Shown: positions 11,461-23,510, numbered from the stretch's first letter. The stretch is 64,000 nucleotides of DNA from Lethocerus indicus (GCA_019843655.1 JACDQD010000007.1:28548816-28612815); one strand, 5' to 3'. Notes: a model not told the origin generated them from the sequence alone. Numbers and translations are program-made.

Positions 11461-11935
11461 ATAAATTTAGGCGCAAAATCAGCTCAAAAAAGCGGTTTCT
11501 AGGCCCAAAAGTGCGGTTTTTAGGCGAAAAATCGCTCGAAAATGCGATTTTAGGCCCATATATGTGGTTTTTAGGTGAAAAATCGGTACAAAAATGCTGC
11601 CTTTAGGCGCAAAATCAGCACAAAAATGTTGTTTTTAGTAACAAAAATGCAGTTTTAGACGTAAAATCGGCTTAAAAATTCGGATTTAGGCGCAAAATCA
11701 CTTCCAAGATGCGGTTTTTAGGCCCAAATATATGGTTTTTTGGTGAAAAATCGGTACAAAAATGCGGTCTTTAGGCGCAAAATCAGCACAAAAATGCGGT
11801 TTTTAGTACCAAAAATGTAGTTTTAGGCGTATAATCGGCTTAAAAATTCGGATTTTAGGCGCAGAATCACCTCCAAAAAGCGGTTTTTAGGCCAAAAATG
11901 CGGTTCTAAGGCCCAAAAATTCGCAAAAGCTTTTC
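11455..11935 (+). repeat. GCGGTTTTTAGG minisatellite, block 1
   Basis: Degenerate tandem array of AAAATGCGGTTTTTAGGCGC-type monomers. A longer unit of about 190 bp recurs inside it (ATATGTGGTTTTTAGGTGAAAAATCGG, then ATATATGGTTTTTTGGTG). Confidence 0.8.
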
Positions 11936-11983
11936 AGCGTTTTAGGGGATGAAGTTCACGATTTCCGTTACAGTCGCTTTCTA

Positions 11984-11984
<1 letters not shown>

Positions 11985-12023
<39 letters not shown>
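11985..12023 (+). repeat. (TC)n microsatellite
   Basis: Uninterrupted CT run following a TTTTAGGGGATGAA unit. Confidence 0.9.
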
Positions 12024-12024
<1 letters not shown>

Positions 12025-12399
12025 AAATTAAAATTGATTCGATCAATTTCCAACAGCCGAGTTGACGCGCGTGGCCGTTGCGGCGCATTGATGAGGAGGC
12101 GACGATGAACGGCCCTTTGAACCCCCCGCCGCCCCAAACGCGACTCTATTTCTCTTTTTCTCTTTATATTTAGCCGCTATATACGAGTCACGATGTATTT
12201 TCGTGACGCACTCAAAAATTGAATCGCCCCCGCGAATTGACCCGTCGAATTACGGCTTATGGAGTCGGGAGGGAAGAATCGATTATACGACGTGCATCGA
12301 ACGACATTTACACACTGTGTCTACAATATCGGTACATAAGCGTTTAATCAAAATGGGCTATTATGAGCCCCATCCGGAGGGTTTTTATAAGCCCCGGAA

Positions 12400-12840
12400 T
12401 GGTGTATTTCGGCTCAAAATCGCACAAAAAATGCGGTTTTTAGGCTCAAAAATGGTGTTTTAGGCTCAGAAAATGCGGTTTTTAGGCCCAAAAATGGGAT
12501 TTTAAGGCTCAAAATCGCTCCGAAAATGCGGTCATTAGGCCGAAAAATAGGGGAATTCGGGTGCATAATTGGCCAAAGAATGGGGTTTTCGAGCACAAAA
12601 TTGGCCCAAAAATGTGGTTTTTAGTCCCAAAAATGTGGTTTTTCGGCTACAAATCAACCCAAAAATGCCGTTTTTAAGCCCAATAATGGTGTATTTCGGT
12701 TCAAAATTGCCCCAAAAATGTGGTTTTTAGGCCCAAAAATTGGGGGTTTTTGAACACAAAATTGGCCCAAAAATGGGGTTTTTAGGAGCAAAATTGTCCC
12801 AAAAATGAGGTATTTTGGTGGATAATTGGCCAAAAAACGG
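12400..12840 (+). repeat. GCGGTTTTTAGG minisatellite, block 2
   Basis: Same monomer family, more diverged, with CCAAAAATGTGGTTTTTAGG and GGCTCAAAATCGC variants. Open frames on both strands here are by-products of the stop-poor monomer. Confidence 0.8.
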
Positions 12841-13134
12841 GTTCGAACACCGGTGGGATTCGTTTTTCGCACGAACGACGATATAAGAAATTAATGTCGA
12901 GAGATAACACACACACAAACACACAGAGTTCGATAGCCTGGAAAATTTAATCGCCATTAATTGTCGAACTTTCCATTAAGACAGTTTATTATTAGTTCAG
13001 TACAGATAAAACTAATGGGAATATGGCGACCCACATATAGTACTTGTTTGCGATTGTTGAGAATTGAAAACGTCGACGGTAATTTTCTGGAATATTTTCT
13101 GTTTAACAAAACGAGAAACGCACGATCTGTTCCG

Positions 13135-13920
13135 GCCGTATCTGGCCCGAAAAGGTGGTTTTTAGGCGCAAAATCAGCTCAAAAAAGCGGTTTTAGGACC
13201 AAAAATGTTATTTTACGGTGCAAAAACGGAGCAGAAATGCGGTTTTGAGGTTCAAAAATTCAGTTTCTAGGCCCAAACTGCAGTTATTAGGCTCAAAATT
13301 GGCCCAAAAATCCGGTTTTTGGCGCAATACCGGCCTACGAATGCAGTTTTTAGGCCGAAAAATGAGGAATTTAAGTGCAAAATCGGCCCAAAAATGGGGT
13401 TTATAGGCGCAAAATCAGCTCGAAAATACGGTTTTTAGGCCCAAAAATGGGAATATTAAGTGCAAAATCGCACCAAAAAATTTGTTTTTTAGGCGCGAAA
13501 TGGGCCCAGAAATAGGGTTTTTAGGTGCCAAATTGGCGGTTTTTCGGTCAAAAAATCGTGTTTGTCGGCTCAAAATCGGCCCTAAAATGCGGTTATTAGG
13601 CACAAAAATGACTTTTTTAGGTTCAAAATGTGTTTTTCCGGTCGAGAAATGGAGTTTTTATGTTCAAAACGGCCCCGAAAATGTGGTTTTAAGGCCAAAA
13701 ATTGGCCTAAAAATGCGGTTTTTAGGCTCAAAATTGCGGATTTTAGTCCATTAATTGGGGTTTTGGGCTCAAAATCGACCAAAAAATGCGCCTTTTACGA
13801 CGAAAAATGGGATTGTTGAGCGCAGAATTGACCCAAAAATGCGGTTTTTGTCTTAAATCGCCCCAAAAATGTGGTCTTTTAGGCACAATAATGTGATTTT
13901 TGGACGAACAGTGGGCGCAT
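13135..13920 (+). repeat. GCGGTTTTTAGG minisatellite, block 3
   Basis: Longest block. Monomers such as CAAAAATGCGGTTTTTAGGC and GGCGCAAAATCAGCTC repeat with many substitutions. It ends near GATTTTTGGACGAACAG. Confidence 0.8.
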
Positions 13921-13924
13921 TTTC

Positions 13925-14780
13925 AGTTTCTGACAGCGCCTGAACCTGAGCGCCTGAACCTGAGCGCCTGGCTGTTAATCGACAAGTCTCATCTCTAGAA
14001 AGAAACCAGAATAGGTTTTTAGACCGATTTCCGACAAGTCGAATATTAATTAACACGAAGTAAATTGATTTTCGTATCGCGAGGCGTCACCGACGCGCTA
14101 ACCGCATTAACGTGTCGTTACGACACGTACGGGTGGACGAAAACATATTTTTTTTAAACGGCACAAATTACATTAGAGCCTCGTATTGGACGTGGAGGCT
14201 CTAATAGACACTTCGGTCACGGATAATCTCTGTTATACGGCATGTACAATTCATAAGACTTTTCTAAGTCTGCGCAATTGTTTATAGACCGCGATTACAA
14301 TTTTAAAAAAAAAAATTTGATAACAGCGCGATATTGAGGAATTACAGTTATAGATCTTTACAGTTATGAGTGGTAATTGCTGAAGGTTTATCTGGATAAA
14401 GAAAACACCCAATTACGGTACTTTTGACGTCTATCCGGGCTACAGACGGTACGCCAGAGGAGAGGTACAGAACCGGTTATTTTATAAATTCGTCGACTCT
14501 TATCGATCGCTATTATCAATAAATATTAACCGAGACAACGCGTTATTAATATCATCGATATAAACCTATAAATTGGGTTATTTAAATGCACGACCTTCAC
14601 CGGGGCTTCAGCGCGGATTTATGCAAATAGGCGGCAAGTAAACATAAGTAAGCTAAGCATTTCGGAAGAAAGAGCCAAAGCGTATAATGAATATTAACCC
14701 AGAAACCTGTTCTATTTAGATGTACGACCTTGGACGGGACTATATTCAGCTTATCCCTTTCTAGAATCAGCATATCATAA
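13925..14780. other. no gene recognised
   Basis: Short direct repeat GCGCCTGAACCTGA at 13938-13965, otherwise featureless AT-rich sequence between minisatellite blocks. Confidence 0.4.
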
Positions 14781-14782
14781 GT

Positions 14783-15070
14783 AGATTTGTTGTGTTTCTG
14801 TCTCCTCTCGCTGTGCTTTGGTCATTCGCCAGACCGGTTTCGGCCGCTCGCCATCTTCAGTAGCGCCGTATTAGTCACTATTTTGGCACTTTGGATGTTT
14901 TTCGGGGGGGGGCCCTCCTCACTGCCCACTGTCACTGTGTCACTTGTACTGTGGTGTTTGTCAGTTATTGTGTTATTTTACTGGTTATTGTGGTTTTCGG
15001 TGGATTTCGTTAATCGGCTTAAACGTAAGTCAGATTTTCGGAAGTCATGAAGGTGGACAGAAACTCGACA
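14783..15070. mobile_element. foldback/Penelope-like fragment next to minisatellite block 4
   Basis: GTAGATTTGTTGTGTTTCTG arm, motif antisense at 14826-14863, then reverse 3' UTR (GTGTTATTTTACTGGTTATTG). Confidence 0.65.
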
Positions 15071-15179
15071 AATCTTCTACGATCTATTCCAAACCCCCAT
15101 CGGTCCCATATTCCAACCACAAGTGTAGAAAAATCGAAAATTTAGGTTTTGGGAAAATTGTTGCCGATCGATCGCATAT

Positions 15180-15925
15180 TCCGGTCCGATATTCCGTTTT
15201 TAGGCATAAAATCGGCTCTCAAATGCGGTTTTTAGGCCCGAAAATGCTGTTTTCAGGCGCAAAATCGGCCCAAAAATGCGGTTTTTAGCCTCAGAAATGC
15301 GGTTATCAGGGCTAAAAATGCGGTTATTAGACGCAAAATCGGCCCAAAAATGCGGTTTTTAGCCTCAGAAATGCGGTTATCAGGGCTAATAATGCGGTTA
15401 TTAGACGCAAAATCGGCCCAAAAATGCGGTTTTTAGCCTCAGAAATGTGGTTATCAGGGCTAAAATGCGGTTATTTCGGCCCAAAATGCTGTTTTACGCC
15501 GAAAATCGGCTAAAAGTGCGGTTATTAGGCATAAAATCGGCCTGAAATGCGGTTTTTAGGCCCAAGAATCCTGTTTTCAGGCGCAAAATCGGCCCAAAAA
15601 TGCGGTTTCTAGTCCCGAAAATGAGGTTATTAGGAGCAAAATCGGCCCAAAAATGCTGTTTTTACGCCGAAAATCGGCTCAAAAGTGCGGTTATTAGGCA
15701 TAAAATCGGCTCTGAAATGCGGTTTTTAGGCCTAAAAATGCTGTTTTCAGGCGCAAAATCGGCCCAAAAATGCGGTTTCTAGTCCCCAAAATGAGGTTAT
15801 TAGGAGCAAAATCTGCCCAAAAATGCTGTTTTTACGCCGAAAATCGGCTCCAAAGTGCTGTTATTAGGCATAAAATCGGCTGTAAAATGCGGTTTTTATG
15901 CCCTAAAATGCTGTTTTACAGCAGA
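15180..15925 (+). repeat. GCGGTTTTTAGG minisatellite, block 4, with higher-order units
   Basis: Best-conserved block. GCCTCAGAAATG recurs at 15289, 15362 and 15437 (73-75 bp). GCGCAAAATCGGCCC followed by AAAAATGCGGTTTCTAG recurs at 15581 and 15751 (170 bp). Both spacings are near multiples of about 24 bp. Confidence 0.85.
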
Positions 15926-16002
15926 TCACAAAACAGGTATGTTAAACTATATTTTATTTCCCTTGGACTGGAGGATTTTTACTACTTTCCTATCGGGGTC
16001 CG

Positions 16003-16048
16003 CCTCCGACGTTTCGCGACTCTTACCCAGTTCCGTCATCAGGTTCCG
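16003..16048 (-). ncRNA. second hammerhead-like motif (CTGATGA type), copy 1
   Basis: Minus strand: CTGATGA (16042-16036), linker C, decayed stem GGAACT...AGTCGC, GAAAC (16015-16011), GTC (16010-16008), GGAGGC. The GAAAC-GTC minimal helix III is the form typical of Penelope-like hammerheads. Helix II and helix I are partly mispaired. Confidence 0.4.
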
Positions 16049-16079
16049 TTCTGAAGGTCGGGTGACAAGTCGACCCGCC

Positions 16080-16740
16080 TGACTGCATTTAATTTTTAAA
16101 CTCGATTAACACTCCTGTGTTAAGGAATTGAGTACAGTTTCTTTATGACGGGCCGGGTCAGGGAAATATCGTATGTTAATTTATTCGATCGTTATAATCA
16201 TTATGGGCGCCGGTAAAGGCGAGGGTGACTGAGCAATTTTTCTTCTCCGTGACGTCACCGTACGGCCACATGACGCCCGATGACGTCACGCCGGTCACGT
16301 GACCGGCCGAACCTTCACGCGGGGTTGAATGAACGAGGCCAATCTACTTATTACTATTTCACAATGATATTATTATTTTTTTTTTAAATCAATATTCTCC
16401 GTGAATCAATTTCGCCACCGCCAGTACTAGCACAGTGCGAGTCACTTTGTCACGCTTTGGGACGCGCTACTGAAGATGGCGAGCGGCCGAAACCGGAAAC
16501 TATTAATAAAACCTTAAGGTTGAGAAAATTACAACAGACTAATTACTCTGTTCGACTAACTGAACGGATACAGGCCGATAAATAACAGGTAGAAACGTTA
16601 CGACATATTTGGGACACATATTGGAAAATCCACCCCCACCCGCCCCAATAAGACCCGCTCTTTCTATATCAGCCTATATTTATGGAACGCCCCGTCTGTT
16701 AGTGGCAATAAAACAGTCATAAAATAATTATGTATTATAT
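16080..16740. other. no gene recognised; one foldback scrap
   Basis: A GTGACGTCA-rich stretch at 16249-16310 (ACGTCACCG, GACGTCACG, GTCACGTGACC), then CGCTACTGAAGATGGCGAGCGGCCGAAACCGG at 16467-16497. Confidence 0.4.
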
Positions 16741-16742
16741 CG

Positions 16743-16936
16743 GGTCGGCAACAAAGTCATTGCGGGTCTCGTCGCCAGACAAGAGACGGCGTTATCGGTG
16801 TATTTCTACGCACGTTCAACATCATCAAACCTATAAGAATGTATATTCTGAAATGTTTATTACGTGCCGACCAATTCGTCGTGCACACCCAAAAATATGA
16901 GAAGAATCCGCAATTATTTAGTTGCCGACTCAATAA
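16743..16936. mobile_element. intact mariner (mellifera-type) MITE, about 195 bp
   Basis: Inverted ends GGGTCGGCAACAAAGTCATTGCGG and CCGCAATTATTTAGTTGCCGACTC between TA dinucleotides, with no transposase reading frame. Solo ends of the same family occur near 41430, 46908 and 60148. Confidence 0.7.
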
Positions 16937-17123
16937 ATAAGACAATGCTCGTAAACAGTGGAAATCAAGTAGTATACAGTTCCCTCTGTATACAGAGCCC
17001 ATTGCTGATTATATTTGGCTATCGCAAGCTGTACATTGCTCATTGTTCGATATAAAGTTCGCCGCTCGTTGTAGGGGCTAAATGTTGTTGAGGCTCATTC
17101 TGTTCTTATTATCTTCATTGTAC

Positions 17124-17324
17124 GGGGTGTCCCAAAATTGACGCAAACTTTCGTCATTTTTGAAATATTGTCCAACAACGAAAACGCGTTGTTCTATCGC
17201 ATGTAACGCCCCCATTTGTACTGACCCTAAAATATCGGCTGTCAAACGGTTTTTCTTTAATACGGTTGCCGATTTTACTGCAAGAATTGTGGCGAATTCA
17301 AATCTCGCGTTAATTTCGGAACAC

Positions 17325-17327
<3 letters not shown>
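17124..17327. mobile_element. deleted Tc1/IS630-type element, copy 3, abutting (TA)n
   Basis: GGGGTGTCCCAAAATTGACG to CGCGTTAATTTCGGAACACC, followed immediately by a (TA)n run at 17329-17375. An isolated end (GCGTTAATTTTGGGACACCC) lies beside a second (TA)n at 17562-17581. Confidence 0.75.
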
Positions 17328-17328
<1 letters not shown>

Positions 17329-17378
<50 letters not shown>

Positions 17379-17498
17379 CGAATAGTTTGGCCGCATATTG
17401 ACAGAATGCAAACTGTATAGAACTCGGAGGGGGCAAAAAACTGACCACTACGAGTATACAAATTATCTCGAATGATGATCGCGAAAACGTACAAAGAA

Positions 17499-17549
<51 letters not shown>
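17329..17549 (+). repeat. two (TA)n microsatellites
   Basis: (TA)n at 17329-17375 and 17501-17549, each next to an end of the Tc1/IS630-type element. Confidence 0.9.
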
Positions 17550-18165
17550 GTATCTCACAAATGCGTTAATTTTGGGACACCCTAATATTGTTCATTAAAC
17601 GGTCAATTGGTCCTGTTATACAGCTCATTACTCGTCCACACGGCCCATTGCCGACTCCCATTATATGGGTCTATCTCAAGTTCCGTACAGCTCATTGCTC
17701 GTTATATGTCCAAAAAAAAAATCACTCTGTATTCAACTCGATTCCCGATCTGGATTCAAATCCAGCGCTATTGAAAGTATTGAAAAAAATAAAGGCATCA
17801 TATGCCGCCAGCGACGGTTAAAAAGTGTATGGAACGCGGTTCAATTTGTTCGCCCATAGCGCTAGATAATGTGTGACGAGTGCAACGCCAGTTAATTGGC
17901 CCGGCGGGGGGCCCCCTTCCCCATTCCAGTATTGCATTTGGAACCGGGTAAATTTCCACTCGGCTCCCCCAAGGAGAGATTCCTGTTGCGCAACACGACG
18001 GTTTTTCAACCGTTGCGCAACAATCGGAAACACCGAGTCGAGAAATACGGCTTGGCACTTGGCAATTTTCACACAGCCCGTTTCGGAATTAAACAGAGGT
18101 AACGAAGGGGGGGTTCAAGGTTCCAAATACCGAACGTTTCGTAACTCCGTACCGGACTCTTCCGG

Positions 18166-18694
18166 AGTGGTCCAAAAAAATGTATCCACCGTTTAACAGT
18201 CCATAACTTGCAAACTAATTGACGTTGAGTTGTCTCTCATTTTTGGTGAAAGTGTAGCTTAAAGTCCGACTTGAAGATATCATCACACTGTAGGTGTTCG
18301 AAATGGTCACCATTATTAACATCCACGGACAGAAACGATGCCGCCCAACTGCAGCACCAACGTGTTCGATACTCATTTCGCCATTGTCGTTGAACCTCAT
18401 TTTAATGTTTTCCTACTTAAAATACCACTTCAAAACTGACTATTCCTTTCATCCAATTCTAAGCCTTGCGCCGGCCACGTTCACTCGAGTAACAACAAGG
18501 TAGAACTGACACAACAGAACACTGACTATCCGGCCACTGTCATCCGACACAAAACAGAACAACGCAATACAACGCTTTTGTATGGCGCTATTGTCGCAAC
18601 TACAAACTGTAACGCTACCAAAAATGAGACAATTCTGTCAATTAGTTTGCAAGTTATGGACTTTCAAACGGTGGATACATTTTTTTGGACCCCA

Positions 18695-18698
<4 letters not shown>
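18166..18698 (-). mobile_element. deleted IS630/mariner element with transposase N- and C-terminal scraps, copy A
   Basis: Inverted ends TGGTCCAAAAAAATGTATCCACCG and CGGTGGATACATTTTTTTGGACCCC. On the minus strand one frame reads EVQRQWRNEYRT, the N-terminal helix-turn-helix signature of this transposase class. Downstream comes NNGDHFEHLQ, its C-terminus. The catalytic core is missing. Confidence 0.8.

Positions 18699-18732
<34 letters not shown>
18698..18732 (+). repeat. (TA)n at the end of an IS630 derivative
   Basis: The run starts at the TA flanking CCCCACTG of copy A (18166-18698). Confidence 0.85.
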
Positions 18733-18735
<3 letters not shown>

Positions 18736-18829
18736 AGGCGTCGTTGAACTTCTTGTTCCCCGAATTACCGGCAACCAAACTCTCTGATAATCATCCAATA
18801 TTGTTGTTCTCCCAGTTTAGAATACTATA

Positions 18830-19040
18830 GTTGTCGGCCGCTGGCCATCTTCAGTAGCGCGGTGTTAGTCACTATTTCGGCCCTCCTCACTGCCCGCTGT
18901 CACCGTGTCACTTGTACTGAAGATGGCGAGCGGCCGAAACCGGTCTAGCAAAAGACCGAACCGGCGAGAGGGAGTGACAGAAACAGAACAAATCTACGGG
19001 GGTATTACAACCCCTCGCAGACCAAAAAACAGGTATGTTA
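18830..19040 (+). mobile_element. foldback retroelement fragment
   Basis: GGCCGCTGGCCATCTTCAGTAG, then GTACTGAAGATGGCGAGCGG with motif at about 18915-18950, ending AAAAAACAGGTATGTTAAA. Confidence 0.7.
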
Positions 19041-19376
19041 AACCATTTCTCATGGTGTTAAAAACCCCAGAATCGATCCAGAATAACAAGTCACTGTAGT
19101 GTCACCCCCATAATGTCACCATCCAATAAAATGTACAAATTGTTGATTGTGCAATAAAAAAAAATATATATATATATAAAAGAAATAACCTCGTTTGCAT
19201 AAAGGGATGGAGAAGGCCGCGCTGGTCTTAGCGCGGTGTTCTGAAATTTTTGGAACGCCACCAACAGCCATAAAAAGTCCCCTTCCTCTGGTCCCCGTAT
19301 ACCAAAACATAACGTGGTGCCAAATTTTACTGACCCCGCCGTCTGCCGAAGGACCAAAAGCACTTAGGGTATACGC

Positions 19377-19427
<51 letters not shown>

Positions 19428-20225
19428 TTTGAAACAACGTCGAGTGGAACATCGATGATACGCCAAAAATTAAAATGTTTGAACTGTTCTTGTGTCATAT
19501 TTGGGGACGGAAAGATGGTTGGCGCCAGAAAGCTTTCAATTTGCCTTTCCGAAATGATGAAATACGATGATAGGCAATCGTTTTCGAGTGTCACTCGAGA
19601 ATTTTCTGTTTCCGTTGACTTTTCTTTTTTTTTTATTTTTGAGAGCAGAACTCTGGCAAATGCCGACCAGAATGGTGAGAATCGATTGAAATTCCACCGC
19701 CGGTTCGTCCATCCGCCGCCTTCAGTCGTCGGAGACTTCTTCTCATTGTATAGTAAAACGGGTGTTCCAAATCCGAAACTGTTTATATTTATAAAAAAAA
19801 AAAAAAATTTATATTTCGCGTCGAGTACCGACTGACGGTTAATGGGGGTGTGTCGTAGGCGTCATCGAAGATACGAAGTGTCGAGTATCGTCGGTTTGTT
19901 TGCCACCTTTCGATAGGGAGAAAGTTCAATAAGCGAATCTTTGAACGGATTCGTTTGTAAAATCCCCGAGTTCTGAATGAAAAAGAAAAAGAAGCGAACG
20001 AATCTTTAACTTTCGCAGAACAGAATTTTATTTGTTTAACGCATACCCGTTTTGTGGTCTGCGAGGGGTTGGAATAACGTCGATTTCGTGTGTTTCAATC
20101 AATGAGTACTCTGCAAATTGTCTGTTCTGAAACTGTTTATACAGAAAAGTTTTCGCTTCAAGACCGGTGTGGACCGGTTATTGTGCTTAAAAATTGTTTC
20201 TAGCGCCAATTTGTCTGCTTAAAAC
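19040..20225. other. no recognised gene
   Basis: Contains two (TA)n tracts and a foldback stub (CCCGTTTTGTGGTCTGCGAGG, 20045). The minus strand at 19440-19590 has an unrecognised frame with EQFKHFNFWRIIDVP. It may be an unnamed transposon remnant. Confidence 0.35.
19380..19426 (+). repeat. (TA)n microsatellite
   Basis: Uninterrupted AT run. Confidence 0.9.
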
Positions 20226-20900
20226 TCCGGTCTTCGGTTTGGTCTTTCGCCAGACCGTTTTCGTCGGCTGCTCGCCATCTTCGCAGTAGCGGTGTCGGTC
20301 TAATAACTGCGACTGGGACCGACCGAAACCGGTCTAGCACGAGGAACACACGAAATCTACAAAATTTTATTCGCCTTTCACCCAACCTAAGACAGGTTTT
20401 TAGGCGGACAGATTGGCGCTCGAAACAATTTTTAAGCACAATAATTGACGTTGAAAAATCGTTATCGGAGCAGAAAATCGTCATTTGGACCGGTTTTGGC
20501 ACACACAATCGGCAGTACCAATTGATCCTACCTAAAGTCACCTCAGTGGTATTATTCTTTTGCTAGACCGGTTTCGGCCGCTCGCCATCTTCAGTAGCGG
20601 TGTTAGTCACTGTGAGCACTTTGGACGTTTTTTTGGGCATCCTCACTGCCCACTGTCACTGTGTCACTTGTAGTGCGGCGAGCGGCTGAAACCGGTCTAG
20701 CGAACGACCAGACTTTGGCACTTTGGATTTTTTTTTACCGTGTCACAGTAAAAGTGACAGTGACGACAGTGTGCAGTGAGGATTTCACCGAAAACATCCA
20801 AAGTGCCGACAGTTGCTAACACCGCGCTACTGAAGATGGCGAGCGGCCGAAACCGATCTAGGAAAAGACCAGACCAACGAGAGGAGACAGTTTGGGAGAC
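20225..20900. mobile_element. foldback copies flanked by a 160-bp direct duplication
   Basis: Arms at 20230-20380, 20555-20680 and 20690-20890. The sequence between and after them (20392-20553 and 20918-21083) is duplicated. Confidence 0.65.
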
Positions 20901-21083
20901 CAAGAAGAGGTTGGACCTGTTTTAGGCGGACAAATTGGCGCTCGAAACAGTTTTGAGCACAATAATTGACGTTAAAAAATCGTTATTGGAGCACAAAATC
21001 GTCATTTGGACCGGTTTTGGACAGTTTTGGCACAAACAATCGGCAATACACATTGATCCTACCTAAAGTCACCTCAGTGGTAG
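20392..21083 (+). repeat. 160-bp direct duplication around foldback copies
   Basis: TTTTTAGGCGGACAGATTGG to ACCTAAAGTCACCTCAGTGG at 20397-20553 and again at 20922-21080, with foldback arms between. Confidence 0.75.
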
Positions 21084-21846
21084 TTCAATGTCCGGTATTG
21101 TATATTACTGTCGTAAAATTCCGGTTAAATTAATCTTACATAACGGGATATTAATGACCGTCCTCTGACGGAAATATAAATATTATTTCTAAAAAATCTA
21201 CGTCAGTCGGTAGAAGTCGTAAATCTTATCTTTCGAGCTGTGTCAACGCGATTAAATTAACGATTAAATAAACTGAAACCCGAACGCGCTTGGAATAATT
21301 AACGAGAAGTGTAAACTGACAAGGAAAGTTCGCACACGGTGGTGTGTCGCCCCAATCGCCCAATTTCTTCGATATCTTATTTTCACTTTTTATCTAAGAT
21401 AAACGCAAAAAAAAGAAAAAACAGGGTAAATCGATCACTCGAGATTATCGGACGAACAAATATCGGTCCCTTACGTTAATGGCATCGGCGGAATCTCGAC
21501 TTGCAAACGTAAATTTGGACTACCGAAGGCGGATATTGCTAAGACGGTACACATAACAATTGACCTCGGACAATGTACAAAACCGCGCTTCAAACGACAT
21601 AGAAAATAAAAATTTAAACAAAAGCGCGGTAGAAATCAGTGTCAGAATATGCTGTACGACAGCGTTTATTTACTACGTCTTATAACGCATACATGGGGTA
21701 GATTTTTGTGGTCTGCGACTGTACCGTGTATATAGCACCATATGGGCGATTGCCGTTATATTGTACCCTCTGCCGGTACAAATAGTACTTTATGCCCGGC
21801 CGTAATTAAAGTCCTCGAGATAAAAACGCTTGCCAAGCTTTTAATA
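21084..21846. other. no gene recognised
   Basis: Unique AT-rich sequence leading to the polypurine minisatellite. Confidence 0.4.
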
Positions 21847-22132
21847 TTGCAAACAGGAGAGGGAGAGGAGAGAGAGGGAGAGGGAGAGAGTGAGGGGTGA
21901 GAGGGGTGAGAGGGTGAGAGGGTGAGAGGGTGAGAGGGTGAGAGGGTGAGAGGGGAGAGGGAGAGGGTGAGAGGGAGAGAGGAGAGGGTGAGAGGAGGGA
22001 GAGGGAGAGGGGTGAGAGGGAGAGAGGGAGAGGGAGGGTGAGAGGGTGAGAGGGTGAGAGGAGAGAGAGGAGAGGGGAGAGAGGAGAGAGGGTGAGGAGA
22101 GGGAGAGGGAGAGGGTGAGAGGAGAGGGTGTA
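21847..22132 (+). repeat. polypurine minisatellite (GAGAGGGTGAGAGG)n
   Basis: About 285 bp almost purely G/A with scattered T, built of GAGAGGGTGAGAGG-like units. It can form triplex DNA. The long Ser/Pro/Leu frame on the minus strand is a by-product. Confidence 0.85.
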
Positions 22133-22299
22133 ACTTTCAGGTCACATTTCAAGTCGAGATTTTACCAAATAATTACCTCGTATTAGATCATTATCTTAAT
22201 CTATAACGTTGTCGAGACAATTGATATCAATATCAATTTTCTTTTTCATTCGCATTCGAATTTTTTGGATTTAAATTAAAATGGTTTTGTTTTGCGGGT

Positions 22300-22800
22300 G
22301 GTTGGATGACCGTAGATTTCGTGTCTTTCTGTCGCCGGTATAGTATTTCGGCCGCTCGCCATCTTCAGTAGCGGTGTTAGTCACTGTTGGCACTCGGCAC
22401 AGCGGTCACTGTCACTTGTACTTTGACACGGTGAAAAAAAATACAACAATCCAAAGTGCCAAAAGTCTGGTCGTTCCCTAGACCGGTTTCAGCCGCTCGC
22501 CACAGTACAAGTGACACAGTGAGAGTGCAGTGAGGACGCCCCAACCCCCAACCCCCCATGAAAAACATGAAAAGTGCAAACAGTGACTAACACACACAGC
22601 GCTACTGAAGATGGCGAGCGGCCGACGAAACCGGTCTAGCAAAAGATCGAGCCAGCGAGAGGAGTCAGAAACACACCACAAACCTACGATTTTAAGTTAA
22701 TTTAAAATAACTGTTTCGAGGTCCGCGGGTGGTCGGAATACCGTAGATCTCCTCTCGCCGGTCTAGCAAAAGACAGAAACACACACGAAATATACGGAAT
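22300..22800. mobile_element. foldback copies
   Basis: Arms at 22315-22400 (-), 22480-22500 (-) and 22500-22690 (+). The motif at 22603-22642 carries an extra GAC before GAAA. Another stub lies at 22715-22800. Confidence 0.65.
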
Positions 22801-23510
22801 TTTTTCCGGTTCAATACAGTTTTTCAGGCTACAGAAACCAAAAATTGTTAACTACGATTTTGCGCTCAGCAACAGTTTTTCAGTGAAAGGCCGATATGGG
22901 GCCGCAAAACCTTGCTTGGAGCCGAATTTTTCGCCGTTAAAACAGGTTTTTAACAGTTGATTATAAAAAGTTTTTAGCTCCCATTTTCAGAAGTTTTTCA
23001 CCGTTTTATCGTCACAACTGTACAATACAAAATTGATGTACAAACAGCACTGATAACGAGTAGTGAATAATGGAGGAGAAACCCTTATTTTTAATTCTAT
23101 TAATTTTTGTATTTATTAAATTTATTTTTATAATAAAGTGTCCACTCGCTTTTCAGGCGTCTGCAGGGAAAGTGCGGAATGTCGGAGGACAGTGATTTCT
23201 CACTGAAAAACCCTTTTTTAGGTTCGATTTTTCGGTTTAAAATCGGTTTTAAAGGCGGCGATTTTCGTGCTTCCGAGCTCGACGATGATGTGACCGAATG
23301 ACAAAAAAAAAAGGTTGTACCGCCCTGTAGAAGGGTCCAGAACACGGTCGGGACCCTCCCGAGGGCCTCTAACTACCTGCTGGAGGTATATTTCGTGACA
23401 CGTCGGTCACGGAGAAGATGCGGGTTCGGGGGAGGGGGTTGTTTTCCGGTTCAATTTTGATGTCACCCTCAGTAACTAACTCTAGTATTAGTCCCCTAAT
23501 TTACAGAGGG
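22800..23510. other. no gene; degenerate TTTTTAGG-like repeats
   Basis: Phrases such as GTTTTTCAGTGAAAGGCCG and GGTTCGATTTTTCGGTTTAAAATCGG resemble the GCGGTTTTTAGG minisatellite in decayed form. Confidence 0.35.

Noticed and set aside
19364..19594. Minus-strand frame with EQFKHFNFWRIIDVP as a host gene
   Set aside because: No recognised family, runs into (TA)n, and no splice or start evidence; likely an unnamed repeat.
21841..22152. Ser/Pro/Leu-rich 103-codon frame
   Set aside because: Translation of the polypurine minisatellite.
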